Shown here one piece after another: positions 1 to 11,604 of a stretch of 64,000 nt of DNA. Where the stretch lies: positions 382,104 through 446,103 of the forward strand of contig MNCI01024166.1 of assembly GCA_015680685.1 (NCBI GenBank), in the 5' to 3' direction. The number at the start of each line of letters is the position of its first letter. The stretch's first letter is position 1. The position numbers were made by a program, and so were the translations under genes. The notes under the pieces were generated by a model. It was not told the origin of the DNA. It searched no databases and worked only from the letters and a program-made list of their open reading frames with translations. The stretch comes from Gnetum montanum. Lineage: Eukaryota > Streptophyta > Gnetopsida > Gnetales > Gnetaceae.

Positions 1-205
1 AAAAACAAGAAAAGTTAAAGAAATTTGTAAAACAAAAATGTGTAAGACAAAAATGTGTAAAACAAAAACATGGGAAACAAAAATGTATAAGACAAAAATG
101 TGTAAAATAAAAACATGTAAAAAAAATGTGTAAAACAAAAACGTGTAAAACAAAAAATAAAAATAACTGAGGGCCCCAAATTATTAGCATAGGTAGTCAT
201 CTCCC
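1..205. repeat. A-rich degenerate short tandem repeat in the post-integrase spacer of M1
   Basis: The stretch repeats units such as gtgtaaaacaaaaa with small changes about a dozen times. Its reverse complement resembles the TTTTGTTTTACAC-rich stretch after integrase at about 17710-17770, so it appears to be part of the Athila-like 3' spacer and not an independent satellite. Confidence 0.65.
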
Positions 206-249
206 CCATGATTGAATGGAAAGGGAGAGATCCAAAATAATGAATGCCT

Positions 250-753
250 GTTTGAATTTCTTAAAAGTGCCCAACTTCTTCCCATTGATGTTCTTAGATT
301 AAGGGGTGGAAGTTGGCGACACTCATATTCCAATGTATCTATGCCTTCGTTATTGGCTTGGGTTGTTTCCTCAGTTCATTCCATGCATATTTGTCGATTG
401 CTCTTTTGACTAGCTGTCAACCATGGGGTGTCTACTACTTATGTGGTTGCTACATACAGGCATCTTTGTTTCATAGTTTTAAAGACACACTTGTTGCATG
501 GAGGAGATGTTGTGCGTTCCTCCATGTCATCACTCAATGAATCATTGTATGTGATGCATGGAACTTTCTTCTTCTCAATCTTTCCATAAATGTTTACCTT
601 AGATATCTCCAAGGAAAGATCGTGAATCCCTAGGTACACATCTATCATACTTAGCCATGGACTTCCCATTATAATTGGGAAATCCCCTTTGTTGTTGTTG
701 ACTTCAATCATTAGGAAATCAGCTAGGTAGGACCAACCACACACAGTGGTAAT
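250..753 (-). pseudogene. Athila-like aspartic protease, C-terminal half (M1)
   Basis: The minus-strand reading contains CGWSYLADFLMIEVNN followed by GDFPIIMGSPWLS, the flap and C-terminal part of an Athila-type retropepsin; the same block occurs at 14690-14790 and 9030-9130. The reading is cut at its upstream end by the Tat-like solo LTR at 754-2148; the missing upstream part resumes at 2149. At about 250 the homology switches to sequence that lies after integrase in the 16-18 kb copy, so RT and integrase are missing. It is not functional. Confidence 0.7.
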
Positions 754-2148
754 TGAAACACCACTAATTTTGGCCTAGCACTTTTAGACAAGAATCAAGC
801 TAAGTCATGCTACTGCCCAATATGAGTACAGTGTGACCAAACTTGGAGGCCTCCGAAACAGCCCCCGATGGTCCATGATTCAATAAGCAAGGTCCCCCTG
901 GGGCCCACAAGCGACTGTACTAACTTCTAGCATCCAGAATCAAAAGTTTCAGGTTCAAACTGTTTGGTTTTGGCTAAGTACACTTTGGTTACTTTTTCAG
1001 ACGCTACACAATGTAAGGATCAGCGTCACCAACTTTTGGAGCCCTGAAATTGAGTTAAAATAGGCTGAAATCAAGCACAAGGACCCCCATGCCTTCACCA
1101 AGGTCGCCAACAGCTCCCAGCCTCCAAAAAATCAAGATTAGGGCCTCAAATATGTCATTTTGACTTGGTGACGCTGGGTTTACTTTTTCAGATGCTGCAC
1201 AGCGTAAGGATCAGCGTCACCAATTTTTAGAGCCCCAAAACGAAGCCAAAATGACTTGATTTTAAGGGTGTAAGTTGTCCTCCAGGTCCACTATTGATAA
1301 CTATGGGTCCCAGCCTTCAGAAATTCCAGATTTCAGCCCAAAATTCCAAGTTTTGGAGGTCACACTGCAAGTCACGTTGGATGCTAGACAAGCGAGGTGG
1401 TGTTAATCCTTCTTGATTTTCTTTTTCAAGAAAATCTATAAAATGGCAAAGGGATATGAAAACCCATGCAAAATTAGGCCAAATATTCAACAAAAAAAGA
1501 ATATATAACTTTTCAAGCGGGCCGGAGCTGGAGCTAATCTTTCTAAATTTTCTTTAAATTTTTATCGCTTGAGGGCTTTTTTCTCTAATTTTTTTGTATT
1601 TTCATGGGCTTGAATGACCTACAAATTGTAAAATACATTGAGCCTAGTCAAAGAAGACAAATATTCAGCACACATCCAACTCATGCCAACTATTCATGGG
1701 ACACACGTCACTAGATCTATTTTTCTCTCATCTCCCAACCGTTGATTCCATTCTTGAAAACCCTAGCCAAACCCTAGCCCAACCCTATAAATACCCTATC
1801 AATTCACACAAACTAGGGGGCAAGCAAGGGAGGCAAGGACAAGAAGAAGAAGAAGATTGGAAGAGGCAAAGATTGGAGAGATTGGTAATTCTAAAGGAGG
1901 ACAAAATTTGCAATCCTTGGGCGCTCGGCACATCTGATTGTTGGCTTCCAAGTTTTTCTCACGTTCATCCCATTTCATCATCGCATCATCGTGTCATATC
2001 CTTTCGGGGCTAGGCATTTGACTTGCCATCCACACTTGTGCAACTACGCTTTGACCGGTGCATATTCCTGTTTGAATAATACAATACAGTTTCATNTCTC
2101 GGTGTTTGTTTCCCTTCTAGCCTTACACCGACGATTTAGGTCAGTACA
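754..2148 (+). mobile_element. Solo LTR of the Tat-like family, 1395 bp, TSD GTAAT
   Basis: It begins TGAAACACCAC and ends GGTCAGTACA, and is bounded by GTAAT at 749-753 and again at 2149-2153. Removing it together with one GTAAT restores the protease reading of the host element. The ends match both LTRs of the 19-kb element at 18948-37935, where TGTACTGACC and TGTTTCA are the corresponding termini on the opposite strand. It holds CCTATAAATACCC-type TATA sequence near 1785. One N lies at 2096. LTR-LTR recombination is the usual origin of such a solo LTR. Confidence 0.88.
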
Positions 2149-4925
2149 GTAATGATGTCCTCCACCAATCCCAAGGGAATGGTGATGGGCTGGTCTACCA
2201 GCTCTAGTTGAATGTTGCTCTTCCTAAGTTGGGGCAGGTTCTAGGCTTGATACATCTCTCGTAAAATTAGGTTGACTCCGAAACCTAAGTCAAGAAGAGC
2301 CTTATAAGGTTCATTCCCAGTGACTTGGAGATAGATTAACGGACTCCTAGGGCCAGATAATTTCCTGGGAAGGTGGCCTACCTTGATCTAGTCAGTTACG
2401 GTATGTGTTAACATAACTGTATGCGTTAAGCTCTATTGTTGGACTGAAGGGTGCTTCGAAGCCTTATGTGTTGGAGGAGCGATCACAGACTCAACCGCTT
2501 GTTGTTGTGAGAGCTTGTCTAGGCTTTTGGTTCTGAAGAAAGGTCTTCTCTTTTTGCGATTGTTAGAACTAGCAACGGGTTGAATGTTTATGGCTCTCGT
2601 AGTGTTGCATTGTTGCGGTTGAGTGGGGAGTTCCCCTTGCATTGTTGGAGCAAGAGGTGTTATGGAAACTATAGGTGAGAGAGGTGCGGATGGAGTAGGA
2701 GGATGGTATGGATGTGGAGGAGAAGGAGTCCTTCTGAAGTACTCCTGAACTTGGTAGTGATGTTGTGGAGTTGTGTGACCCATGAAGTCACTTGGAGAAA
2801 TCGGCTGCTACACATAGTAACCATATGGCTCGGGCTGTCGATAAGGGTACTATTGTTTTGATGATGGAATCCCCCATGACTGTGGGTATTGCCACTACTG
2901 ACGTTGCTTGATAGGTTGTGGTGGAGTTCCACTTGGATAGTACGTTAACGATTGGTGGAACTATCTTGGGTTACCTTGGGGATAAGGTAACCTTCAGGGT
3001 GTCTGCCGTTGATTAAGTCTTGGGTTGAGCACATACACCCCAGACTCTTGTAGATGTGAGATGATTGGACAACATCCCTTAGGATGGTCATATTGGTAGA
3101 TCTCACATCCATCGTCATTGTGTGTGTCCAAATCCACAACCTCATCGGAGATAGTTATTTTCCCCTTACCCTTTTCACGTGCAGGGCCTAAATCTCTTCG
3201 CTTTGTCTTACCTTTGTCACTACTTTGTTCCACCTTAGACTCTTCTATGATTTTCAGGACAATTTCAAGTCTAGAGTATAAGGAATCCTGTATCTAATCT
3301 ACCTTAGTCACTACTTCTATTGTTAGCTTCTGAAGTGGCAAGGTTTTTCTATTCACCAACTCTTCAAGTGGTGACTCATCCTCTTCATCGCAAAATCTCA
3401 CTCCCTTATTTTGAAGAAATGGATCACGGTTATATTCTTCTGCACTTTCCCTTTTTAGTAGCTCCTCTTCTTCTTTAGCTACTTGTTCCAAAAAGTGATG
3501 AATTTCATGGGATCTAAGTTCTGATAGTCTCCCTTAGACATAAGTCCCAAGGGTTCTCCTTGTTTCGTACGTTAGCCCATCTACGATGTGGCGGAGTTGA
3601 TCCCATTGTGCGTAACCATGGCCCGAGCAATGATGTAACAATGCGTAGTAGTGGCCCATGGCAACATCCAAGGGTTCATGAGTACCTTGCTTCCATCCTT
3701 GGATCTGCTTACGCAAATTAGGCACTCTGGAGTACATTTGATATTTATCATTAAAGAGTTCTAACATCATACTCCACCTCCTAATGGTCTCTGGTTCTAA
3801 GGACCGGTACTAACTCTCTGCTTCCTTGATGAGTGTCCTGGGAAAAAACTTTAGTTTTTGCCACTCATTTTCTATGTTCTGCAAGACATAGGCATCGTGG
3901 AATGCCTGTAAATGATTTTGTAAATCTACATTGTATCCCCCTTCGAAGCATGGGATGTTGTTCATGTCTAAGCACTTGATCTGACTATCTTTTAAATGCC
4001 TTGTTGGGATTCTAACAGCCTCCGTTATATCTAGCATGCTGCGGGTGGCAAGTAGGGGCTCATCATGATCATCTCTTTCATGACGTCTGTGATGTCTTCG
4101 TTTTTCCCTACTTTCCCTTTGTTCATGCCCTTTTCCTCGCTCTCAACTCTCTTGTCGAGGTCTCTCATTTTATCTACCTCTATCCTCACCGTTATGCTCT
4201 TTATGACTGCGCCCAGAGGTGGAAGGAGAGGGTGAATGATGTGAATAAGGGAAAGAAGAAGGAGAACCATCGCCATGACGATGTTTCTTACCTTCTCTTC
4301 TGTGGCTTTGGCCCCAATCATGATGATGATCTGAGTGCCCGTCCTTGTAATGTATTGTTGTTCCCTCAATGAACAGCTAGTGTTTATGGGGATCAAAACC
4401 AAAGTTGTGTATCATGGAGCATAGGTTTTAATACCCCACCTCCTCACTATCGTTAGGAGGGGGAACATCTTTTGATAGAGAACCAGTTACAAGTGGTTCA
4501 CCATCTCTAGTTTCACTTAGGATGTGCAGGACCTCTTTATCCTTCAACAGTATATGTTGGCTCTCTTGCCTTACATCCCTCATATGTTGTAAAGCTATGG
4601 GATGGTAATCCCTCATGTCAAAATCTACCGCAACATATTCAGCATATAATTTTGTCATGCCAATCTGTGCCAAAGCACGAAGGAGCATGTTGGGGACTAC
4701 ACAATCCGGAGGTAACACAATGTTACCTTGCAAGTCTCTCCAGCGCACCTATTCATATGGATGGAGGGTAAAAGTAAAATTAGGTATATACTCATCAGGA
4801 TGAGTATTTGTCACCCTATATTGTTGAGGAATTGGTGGATTTAGGTTATGTGTTTTTGATTACCGACTATTCTTTGTATGATCCCTAGGTGGTGAATTGC
4901 TCTTATGAGAAGAAGAAGAAGACAT
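2149..4925 (-). pseudogene. Athila-like gag and start of protease (M1)
   Basis: From an ATG at 4925 the minus strand starts MSSSSSHKSNSPPRDHTKN, just inside the primer binding site, as expected for gag. Further blocks follow in order: MRWRDLQGNIVLPPDCVVP (about 4740), an Arg/Asp/His-rich region (4400-4070), a gag core MLDITEAVRIPTRH (4037), a segment with HCSGHGYAQWDQLRHIVDG (about 3620), a charged helix, then GCEIYQYDHPKGCC (about 3100), a zinc-knuckle-like motif. A Pro/Gln-rich tail (2780-2430) leads into protease. Stops and frameshifts separate the blocks, so this is a decayed gag. The same order of blocks recurs in the plus-strand copies at 6.3-8.6 and 11.8-14.4 kb. Confidence 0.75.
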
Positions 4926-5046
4926 TGTGTCTTCTCAATGTGCTAATTAACCATTATATAATTTCTCTTTTAATTAACCCTAAGGTTCATTTAAGCTCCC
5001 AACAATGTGAATGATCTCTTATGTTCTACTTAGCGCACAAACACTT

Positions 5047-5064
5047 AGTCCCCGGCAACGGCGC
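5047..5064 (-). promoter_or_regulatory. Primer binding site of M1 (tRNA-Asp type)
   Basis: On the minus strand TGGCGCCGTTGCCGGGGA follows the LTR end after one base. This is the primer binding site typical of Athila elements, complementary to the 3' end of tRNA-Asp. It fixes the LTR border and the orientation. Confidence 0.88.
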
Positions 5065-5065
5065 C

Positions 5066-5846
5066 AATGATGAGTGGCAAGGTACCCCTACACTCAACCA
5101 TACGAATACGCGCGTAACACACGCGATCCGATTGAACTCCACAGACTAACTGCCTACACGCCTCATGGAACACTTAAGGTTAATTATTTGTTGTCTTTCC
5201 AAACTTACTTGTAGTTGTCACGATGTATGGTTAAGTAAGTTTGATGTATATGATTTTTATGTCTTTTTATGTTTTATCTCCTATGCTATTGAGTTGAAGG
5301 GTTGAGAAGACTAATTACTAACTTAAACTAACTAACTAAGTCTAAATTAACCTAGCATTAGCATTTTTTCCCACTTACCATTCACACCCTAAACTAATGC
5401 AACTGTGGCTACCAAATGCTAGTCGTTGCTGGGATCACCACGTGTAACGCACGTGCTCGAAGCGGTCGTACTGAGGCACTTAACTAGGAGAGAAGGGCTG
5501 AAAAATATTTAATCCCTAATAAAGCATTTAAATAACAAATAATAAATAACAGTAAATAAAATCCTAGTTAGCCTATTCCATGCACTGCAAGGTTTATCCA
5601 AGAAGCTTGTCTTTATTGCCGTACACAAACTTGTGTTCAGGTACAATGTCTGCTCGAATAAAGATCCATTCACTTTAGGACTCCTACTGCGGGCATATGA
5701 AAATTAATTTATCTTTGGAGTGAAAAAACTACTAGAGTTTTTCTATGGTCTAGGCCTAGATTAGAAAACAAGGGAGAGCCGCCTCTTATATATAGATATG
5801 ACGACGCACTGCAATATCGCAGCCTCCGCGATATCGCGTCTCATCA
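5066..5846 (-). repeat. 5' LTR of Athila-like element M1, 781 bp
   Basis: On the plus strand it starts TGATGAGTGGCAAGG and ends GCGTCTCATCA, with 7-bp inverted ends TGATGAG/CTCATCA. Read on the minus strand it has a GATATC palindrome near its start (5827-5838), a TATA-like TATATATAAG stretch, an AATAAAG signal near 5620 and the primer binding site right after its end. It interrupts a plus-strand LTR whose 3' part continues at 5847. Confidence 0.85.
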
Positions 5847-6163
5847 GGAACAATTACTTATGTTAGGATTAGTTAAGTATTAGCTAGTTATTAGATTAAT
5901 TAAGAAATTAAGTACTTTATTCTTATTTTTAGGCGACTTAAACCCATTAAATATAAAATCATAAAAATCATATGCCTCGGTTACACTTAACCATACACTT
6001 GCACTACACAAGTGGAACTGGGAAGGCAACAATTACAATGGTTAGATTCACCTCCTAGAAATAGGTGTACTTAGAAAGCTAAAGTCTATAGAATTAGACT
6101 AGATGATTGAGAGAATGCTAGTGATTTGTATGGTTGGGCGTAGGGTATACTTGTTACTCATCA
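5847..6163 (+). repeat. 3' part of an Athila-like LTR (P1)
   Basis: It ends GTTACTCATCA directly before a primer binding site. Its reverse complement aligns with the start of the LTR at 5066 (TGATGAG, CCATAC, ATGGTTAAGT and ATGATTTTTATG blocks in the same order). The two LTRs therefore lie head to head, separating two divergent gag genes. Confidence 0.8.
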
Positions 6164-6164
6164 T

Positions 6165-6182
6165 TGGTGTCGTTGCTAGGGA
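6165..6182 (+). promoter_or_regulatory. Degenerate primer binding site of P1
   Basis: TGGTGTCGTTGCTAGGGA differs from the intact minus-strand site TGGCGCCGTTGCCGGGGA only by C-to-T and G-to-A changes, as expected from decay of methylated cytosines. Confidence 0.8.
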
Positions 6183-6318
6183 CATTAGTTGGCTACGTGC
6201 ACTATCTAGGACTTAGTGAAAATTATTCAACATCATTGGAATGGACCTTAAAGTTGTAATCATTCTTTATAATAATAATAATATTAAAAGCACACTAATA
6301 TTTTCTTCCAATCTAAAG

Positions 6319-8600
6319 ATGTATTCTTCTCATAAGGATGATTCTCCACCAAGGTTTGAGCATACATCTAATCAACAAAGGAATAAATGATCAAATCTGC
6401 CAATGCCCTAATAATGCAGAGTGGTATATACTCATCCTCATGAGTATGTGCCAAATTTCACATTAATCTTGCATTAGGATGAATAATTGTGATGTAGGGA
6501 TATGGAGGGCAACATTGTGTTGCTACCTAATCGATGAGTTCCTGTGATGCTACACCAAACTCTTATGAGGTTGGGCATCTTGGGGCTTAATGTTGAATAC
6601 ATTGTGCAAGATAATAACTATCAGGATTATCATCCTAGTAAAGTACAACACAAAAGAGATCAGTAACAAGAGAGGCATCATGAAGCTTTGAAGGGGAAAT
6701 AGTTCAATAAGCCCTTGTTCCTACTAGGCCAAAAAGATAGTGAGGATCCCTTCTCTGGGAACTCTCATTTCATTGACTTTCCTTCCCTTGGTTTTGATAA
6801 ACAGGACTTGAACCAAAACTTACAGCCCATTGTAAATAATCCTAGTTTAGGCAAAAATAAGTCCCATGAACATGGGAGATCCAAAGGTGGGAGTCATAGC
6901 ATAGATGAGGATAGGCATCATGATGATGATCATGGCTATGACCATAGAAGAGCATGTGGCAAGCACCATGGTGGTGCTAGTCCTTCTTCCTCTTTACCTT
7001 CATCATTTTCTTCTTCCTCATCTAGCTTCGACCGAAGCCATAGAGGACGTGACTGTGATGAAGGTGACTAGAAAGATAGAGATGATCATAGGACCCACTA
7101 AAATAGTCAATATTAGAGGCATGGAAAATCAAGGTAGGCTCATTATTATGAAAGAAGGGACAATAGAGGACATTATGGACATCATGGCCATTGTAGATGC
7201 CATGACTATGATGAGCCTTTTCTTGCAACTTGAAATATGCTAATCATCGTAAAGGTAATGAGAATTCCAACAAGGCATGTGAAAGATAACAGAATCAAGT
7301 GGTTGGATATGAATAATATTCCCGAGTTCAAAGGGATACAACTCATATCCACAAAATCATCTTCAAGCCTTTCACGGTGCTTGTGCCTTATAGAACATGA
7401 AGAATGAATGGTATAAATTAAAGCTATTTGCAAGGACACTCATCAAAGAAGCTGAAGTTGATACCAATCCTTAGAGTCAAAATCAATCTGTAGGTAGAAT
7501 ATGATGCTTGAAATTTTCAACCAAACATACTTGCAAGTGTCCAACTTGAGAAAGCAGATCCAAGGTTGAAAATAGGGAACAGCTCCACCATATCATAGAT
7601 GAGTTCCAGACAGAAACATGAAGAACTCTTGGGGTCTATGCCCAAGGGAGGCTTTCAGAATTAAGGGTCCATTAGATTCAAAGGTTGATAGAGTAGGTTG
7701 TTAAGAAAGAAGGAGAGTTAAGAAAATAGGAAGGTTAAGAGTACAATTGGGATCCTTCCATTAGAAAAAGGGAAGTCTAATTCTGTGACAATGAGGAGGA
7801 GGCACCAATTAATGAGGTGGTACAACAAAAGACCTTACCAATTCAGAAATATGTTTTTAAAATTTTGGCTAAGGTAGAAAAAATGTGGAAATCTTTAGAT
7901 GAAAAGTTCCAAACCACTTTGAAAATAGCAAAGGAATCCAAAGTGCAAAGTAGTAATTGTGATCGTAGGAGAAGGAAGGAAGTTGAACATGTCCACTAAA
8001 GGGGTAAGGGAAAGGTTGTTACAGTAGAGAAGGTTATGGAGACTGAAATAGATTATGATGGTGGATGTGACATTTGTTAATACAAACATCCTAAGGGATG
8101 TCTCATTATGTCACACTTGTAGAAGTTTGGGATGTACGCTCTAAATCCTAGATTGGCAAGAAGGCAAGCACCCAAAAGGTTACCTGATCCTCAAGGCTAC
8201 CCTAGGCAATTCCATTAACGATAAGCCTACTATCCAAGTGGAGCTTCACCACAACCTTATGAGTAATACCATTAATGATAGCATTCACAGTTATGGGGGA
8301 TGCCACCACCAAGACAACAATACCCTTACAAGTAGCCTGATCCATAGCCCATTTCTCTACATAACTCTTCTAGTCATGCCTCATTCCAACATCATTTCTA
8401 TCCTCTTGAGTACTACAAAGTCCAATCCCCAAGATGGAAATCCCCATTTTCTCATTACCCTTATCATCCTTCTGCACTTGTCTCTCTACCCTCAACTAAA
8501 TTACCACCTACTCCATCAATGCAAGGCAAAATTCTAGCACAACCATAGAAACGTAATGCTACCAAGGTGGTTAAATTATAGCTAGCTCCTCAATTGAGTG
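6319..8600 (+). pseudogene. Athila-like gag (P1)
   Basis: The reading begins MYSSHKDDSPPRFEH at 6319. Recognisable gag blocks follow: a His/Asp/Arg- and Ser-rich stretch (6870-7070), IPTRHVKDNRIKWLDMNN (about 7265), a helical segment QKYVFKILAKVEKMWKSLD (about 7840) and HPKGC (about 8090), part of the zinc-knuckle-like motif. A Pro-rich tail lies near 8350-8540. Many stops and frame changes break it. It parallels the gag blocks of M1 and P2 in order and spacing. Confidence 0.7.
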
Positions 8601-8699
8601 GTTCATAAACCAAATTCTGAAAAAGATCATTCTTCTAAATCAATAATCTTACAAAGCCCTCACAAACTTATGCAATTAATAGCCCTGCTTCTCCCTCTT

Positions 8700-9240
8700 C
8701 CTTTGCATCTATACCATTAGAATCCCCTTCAAACCAAACATCTCCCAAAGTGCATACCATCATGTTGATCCTTGTGATAACCAATTGAATTAAGGCTAGC
8801 TATCTTCCCAGGAAATGATCAAATCCTTGGAATCCCTTTATCTACCTACAACTCACTAGGAATAAACCTTGTAAAGCTCTTCTAGATTCAGGTTTTGATG
8901 TAAATATGATTTCTCATGAGATGTACAAAGCTTGGAACCTACCTCCACTTAAGAAGAGAAACATTCAACTTAAGTTGTCAGACCAGTCCATCATGGTTCC
9001 CTTGGGACTAGTGGGGGACATTGTGACCATCATTTATGGGTGGTCTTATCCTACCAATTTTCTATTGATCTATGTCAATAACTGTAAGGGGGACTTTCTA
9101 ATCATCATGCAAAGGGCTTGGTTGAGCATCATTGATGCATGATTTAAAATCAAAGACTTTTCCTTGGAGATTTTCAAGGAAAATGCATTTGGATAAAATT
9201 AAGAAGAAGAGAGTTCCATGCATCACATACAGTGATACAG
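8700..9240 (+). pseudogene. Athila-like aspartic protease (P1)
   Basis: The reading contains ALLDSGFDVNMISHEMYKAW (about 8870-8935), where the DSG triad of a retropepsin is visible, then LSDQSIMVPLGLVGDIV and GDFLIIMQRAWLS. Athila proteases usually show a DLGA-type triad followed by NLM. The frame continues to a stop at about 9140. It is a decayed copy. Confidence 0.72.
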
Positions 9241-11060
9241 GATGCAACTGCATGTAGAAATTATGATCTATGAAAAGTACATCCATCATAACATGAAAGA
9301 AACATGCATATGTATATGAAATTCAAAGGTGCCTATACATAGCAATCACAAAATAGGAGGGCACACAGTGGCTAACAACAGATCCTAATAGTAGCTCAAA
9401 AATTTACATGGAATTAATTGAGAGCTTGACAAGTGTCTATCTTGAAGGCATGCATGAGATAAAGTAGATCCATTGCCAACTCTTTGATGAGACTAATGAC
9501 ACTTATTAGGGAGAGTAGGAAATCCCTAAAAGTTTCAAACATGAGCCCCTAGAGTTGAAAACTTTACCTATTGGCATGAAATATGCTTTTCTAAACAATG
9601 GAAAGCTGATGATAATCAATGTCAATCTTTCTTCTGAACAGAAAGGGAATTTTTTGAAGGTGGTCAACAAATGAGCAACAACATTTGCTTGGTCATATCC
9701 TGAACTCATTGGGATTGATCCTAAGATATATCAACACTATATCTATACTGATCCTTCCATAAAGTCAAAGAGGCAACTGCATCAATGGTTAAATCCCAAA
9801 TTAAAGTAGGTCATTAAGGGGAAGATTGAACAACTCCTTAAGGTAGGGTTCATCTATTCCATTATGGATAGCGAGTGGGTTAGGCCACTAGTGATAGGCT
9901 AAAGAAAGGTGACAAGTGGAGGGTTTGTATTAACTTCAGGCTATTGAACATGATAACGTACAAAGACCATTTTCCATTTCCATTTGTGGACCAAGTGTTG
10001 GACACCATCTCTTAGCATTGCTACTATAGCCTTTTGGATGATTATAATGGCTATAACCAAATCCAAATTGTACCCAAGGATCAAGCCAAAACCACAGTCA
10101 TGAGTTCCTGGGGGATTTTTACGTACAAAAAGATGTCATTTGATATGTGCAATGCCCCTATAATGTTTTGATGCCTTGTCCTTAGTATCTTTCAATAACA
10201 GATTGGTAGCAGGATGGAAATCTTTATGGATGACTTCTCCACATATACAGCTACATTTGAGCAAGCCCTAGACCATCTTAAATAAATGCTAAAAAGGTGT
10301 GTGAAGACAAACCGTTAGCTTAATTGGTAGAAAATCCATCTAATGGTCTAGAAGGGCATTGTTTTGGGACATAGAATATCATAAGTAGGGATTGATGTGG
10401 ATCCTAAGAAAATAAAGATCATTCAAGGAATTACTCATCAACCAAAAACTGTTAAAGATGTCTGGTCATTCTTTGGACATGCTTACTACTATTGATGATT
10501 CATAGAGAATTTCTCTAAGGTTGCTAAATTTTTGATGGAGTTGACAAAGAAAGATGCTCCATTTGTTTAGACTAGAAATGCAAGAATGCATTCTAGCAAC
10601 CCAACCAGAAGCTTAGAGAAAATCCAATTCTATGAACACTTGATTAATCCAAACCATTTCACATCATGATGGATGCATCAAGTTATGCTTTGAGAGTTAT
10701 GCTCATGTAGTTGGACAATGAGAAACATCCTTACTATATCCATTGCATGAGCAAAAGCATTGTGGGTGTAGAGTTGAATTACATCACAATAGAGAAAGAA
10801 TTAATGGCAATGGTGTATGCCTTGGAGAAATTCAGGCACTATGTGCTTTGGTACAAGGTGTTTGTGCACATGAACCACAATGCAATCTACTTTCTAATGA
10901 ACAAACTAATGGTCAATCCTTATGTCATATGGTGGCTTGTGATCTTGCAAGAATTTGATCTCACGGTGGTAGATTTAAAGGGAGCCAAGAATGTGATTGT
11001 TGACCACTTATCTCAGTTGCGTTGGGACAACAAAGAGGAGGAGAGCCCACTTTATAATTA
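9240..11060 (+). pseudogene. Reverse transcriptase and RNase H remnant (P1)
   Basis: The pre-RT segment includes SYPELIGIDPKIYQH (about 9690), followed by RT blocks spread over frames, such as KIEQLLKVGFIYSIMDSEWV (about 9820). RNase H blocks follow: the reading from 10711 includes GVELNYITIEKELMAMVYAL, and then NPYVIWWLVILQEFDLTVVD at about 10920, the region between RNase H and integrase. This is the only Athila-like copy in the window in which the RT region survives. Stops are very frequent. Confidence 0.7.
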
Positions 11061-11579
11061 GTTTCCTAATGAACTCCTCTTTGCTGGTGCTATAAATGAA
11101 TAGGTGCCCATTGAACCTAAATGGTATGATGACATCCTCACTTGTCTTCTCACTTAGGAGATGCCACAAGAGTTGGACCATTGGAAGAAACAATAGTTTC
11201 TTCACCAAGTGAAACACTTTATGGATATCAACGAACTTCTTTACAAGGTGTGCACCAATGGCTTGGTTCATTGGTGTGTCCCTAATGCTAACCAATTTTG
11301 CATCCTCTAGGATGCTCATGGGGGCCCTAGTGGGTAGCCACTATGCTAGGAGACACACGATCATTAAGATCCTAATGGCAGGGTATTGCCGGCCAACACA
11401 CTTCAAAGACACTCACCAATTCATCGACTCTTGTGATTGCTATCAACATGATGGTGGGATGACCACTCAAATGGAGGAACCTTAGCAACAAATCCAATCA
11501 CTAAAATCCTTCAACATTTGGGGCATTGATTTCATGGGTCCTATCATACCCATGTCAAGTAGAAAGGGTATCTTGCTGC
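11061..11579 (+). pseudogene. Integrase N-terminal remnant (P1), cut off at an LTR end
   Basis: The zinc-binding region is partly visible (DAHGGP about 11308; SCDCYQHDGGM about 11440). The catalytic core starts near 11517 with a [13 protein letters not shown] reading, which includes the first catalytic Asp. It ends at about 11579, where the sequence becomes CTCATCA plus primer binding site of the next copy. Confidence 0.65.
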
Positions 11580-11586
11580 TCATCAT

Positions 11587-11604
11587 TGGCGTCATTGTCG
11601 GGAA
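11587..11604 (+). promoter_or_regulatory. Primer binding site of P2
   Basis: TGGCGTCATTGTCGGGAA follows CTCATCA after one base. It matches the tRNA-Asp-type site of M1 at most positions, with transitions at CpG-type sites. Confidence 0.75.

Larger units (their letters stand above)
1..5846 (-). mobile_element. Athila-like Ty3/gypsy element M1, internally deleted, left end outside window
   Basis: Read on the minus strand, this runs LTR (5066-5846), primer binding site (5047-5064), gag (from 4925), protease (to about 250) and then directly a spacer that matches the sequence after integrase in the plus-strand copy near 17630-17760. Reverse transcriptase, RNase H and integrase are absent, so the copy is a deletion derivative. 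A Tat-like solo LTR (754-2148) is nested in its protease. The primer site type and the gag and protease proteins point to the Athila lineage. All frames contain stops. The element sits with its 5' LTR inside the LTR of a plus-strand relative that continues at 5847. Confidence 0.8.
5847..11579 (+). mobile_element. Athila-like element P1, truncated at both ends
   Basis: It consists of the 3' part of an LTR (5847-6163), a mutated primer binding site (6165-6182), gag (from 6319), protease, RT, RNase H and the start of integrase. It stops abruptly at about 11579 inside integrase, where a CTCATCA LTR end and another primer site follow. The coding parts carry dozens of stops and it is older-looking than the 11.6-15.3 kb copy. 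The 5' part of its LTR should lie left of M1, outside the window. Confidence 0.75.
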
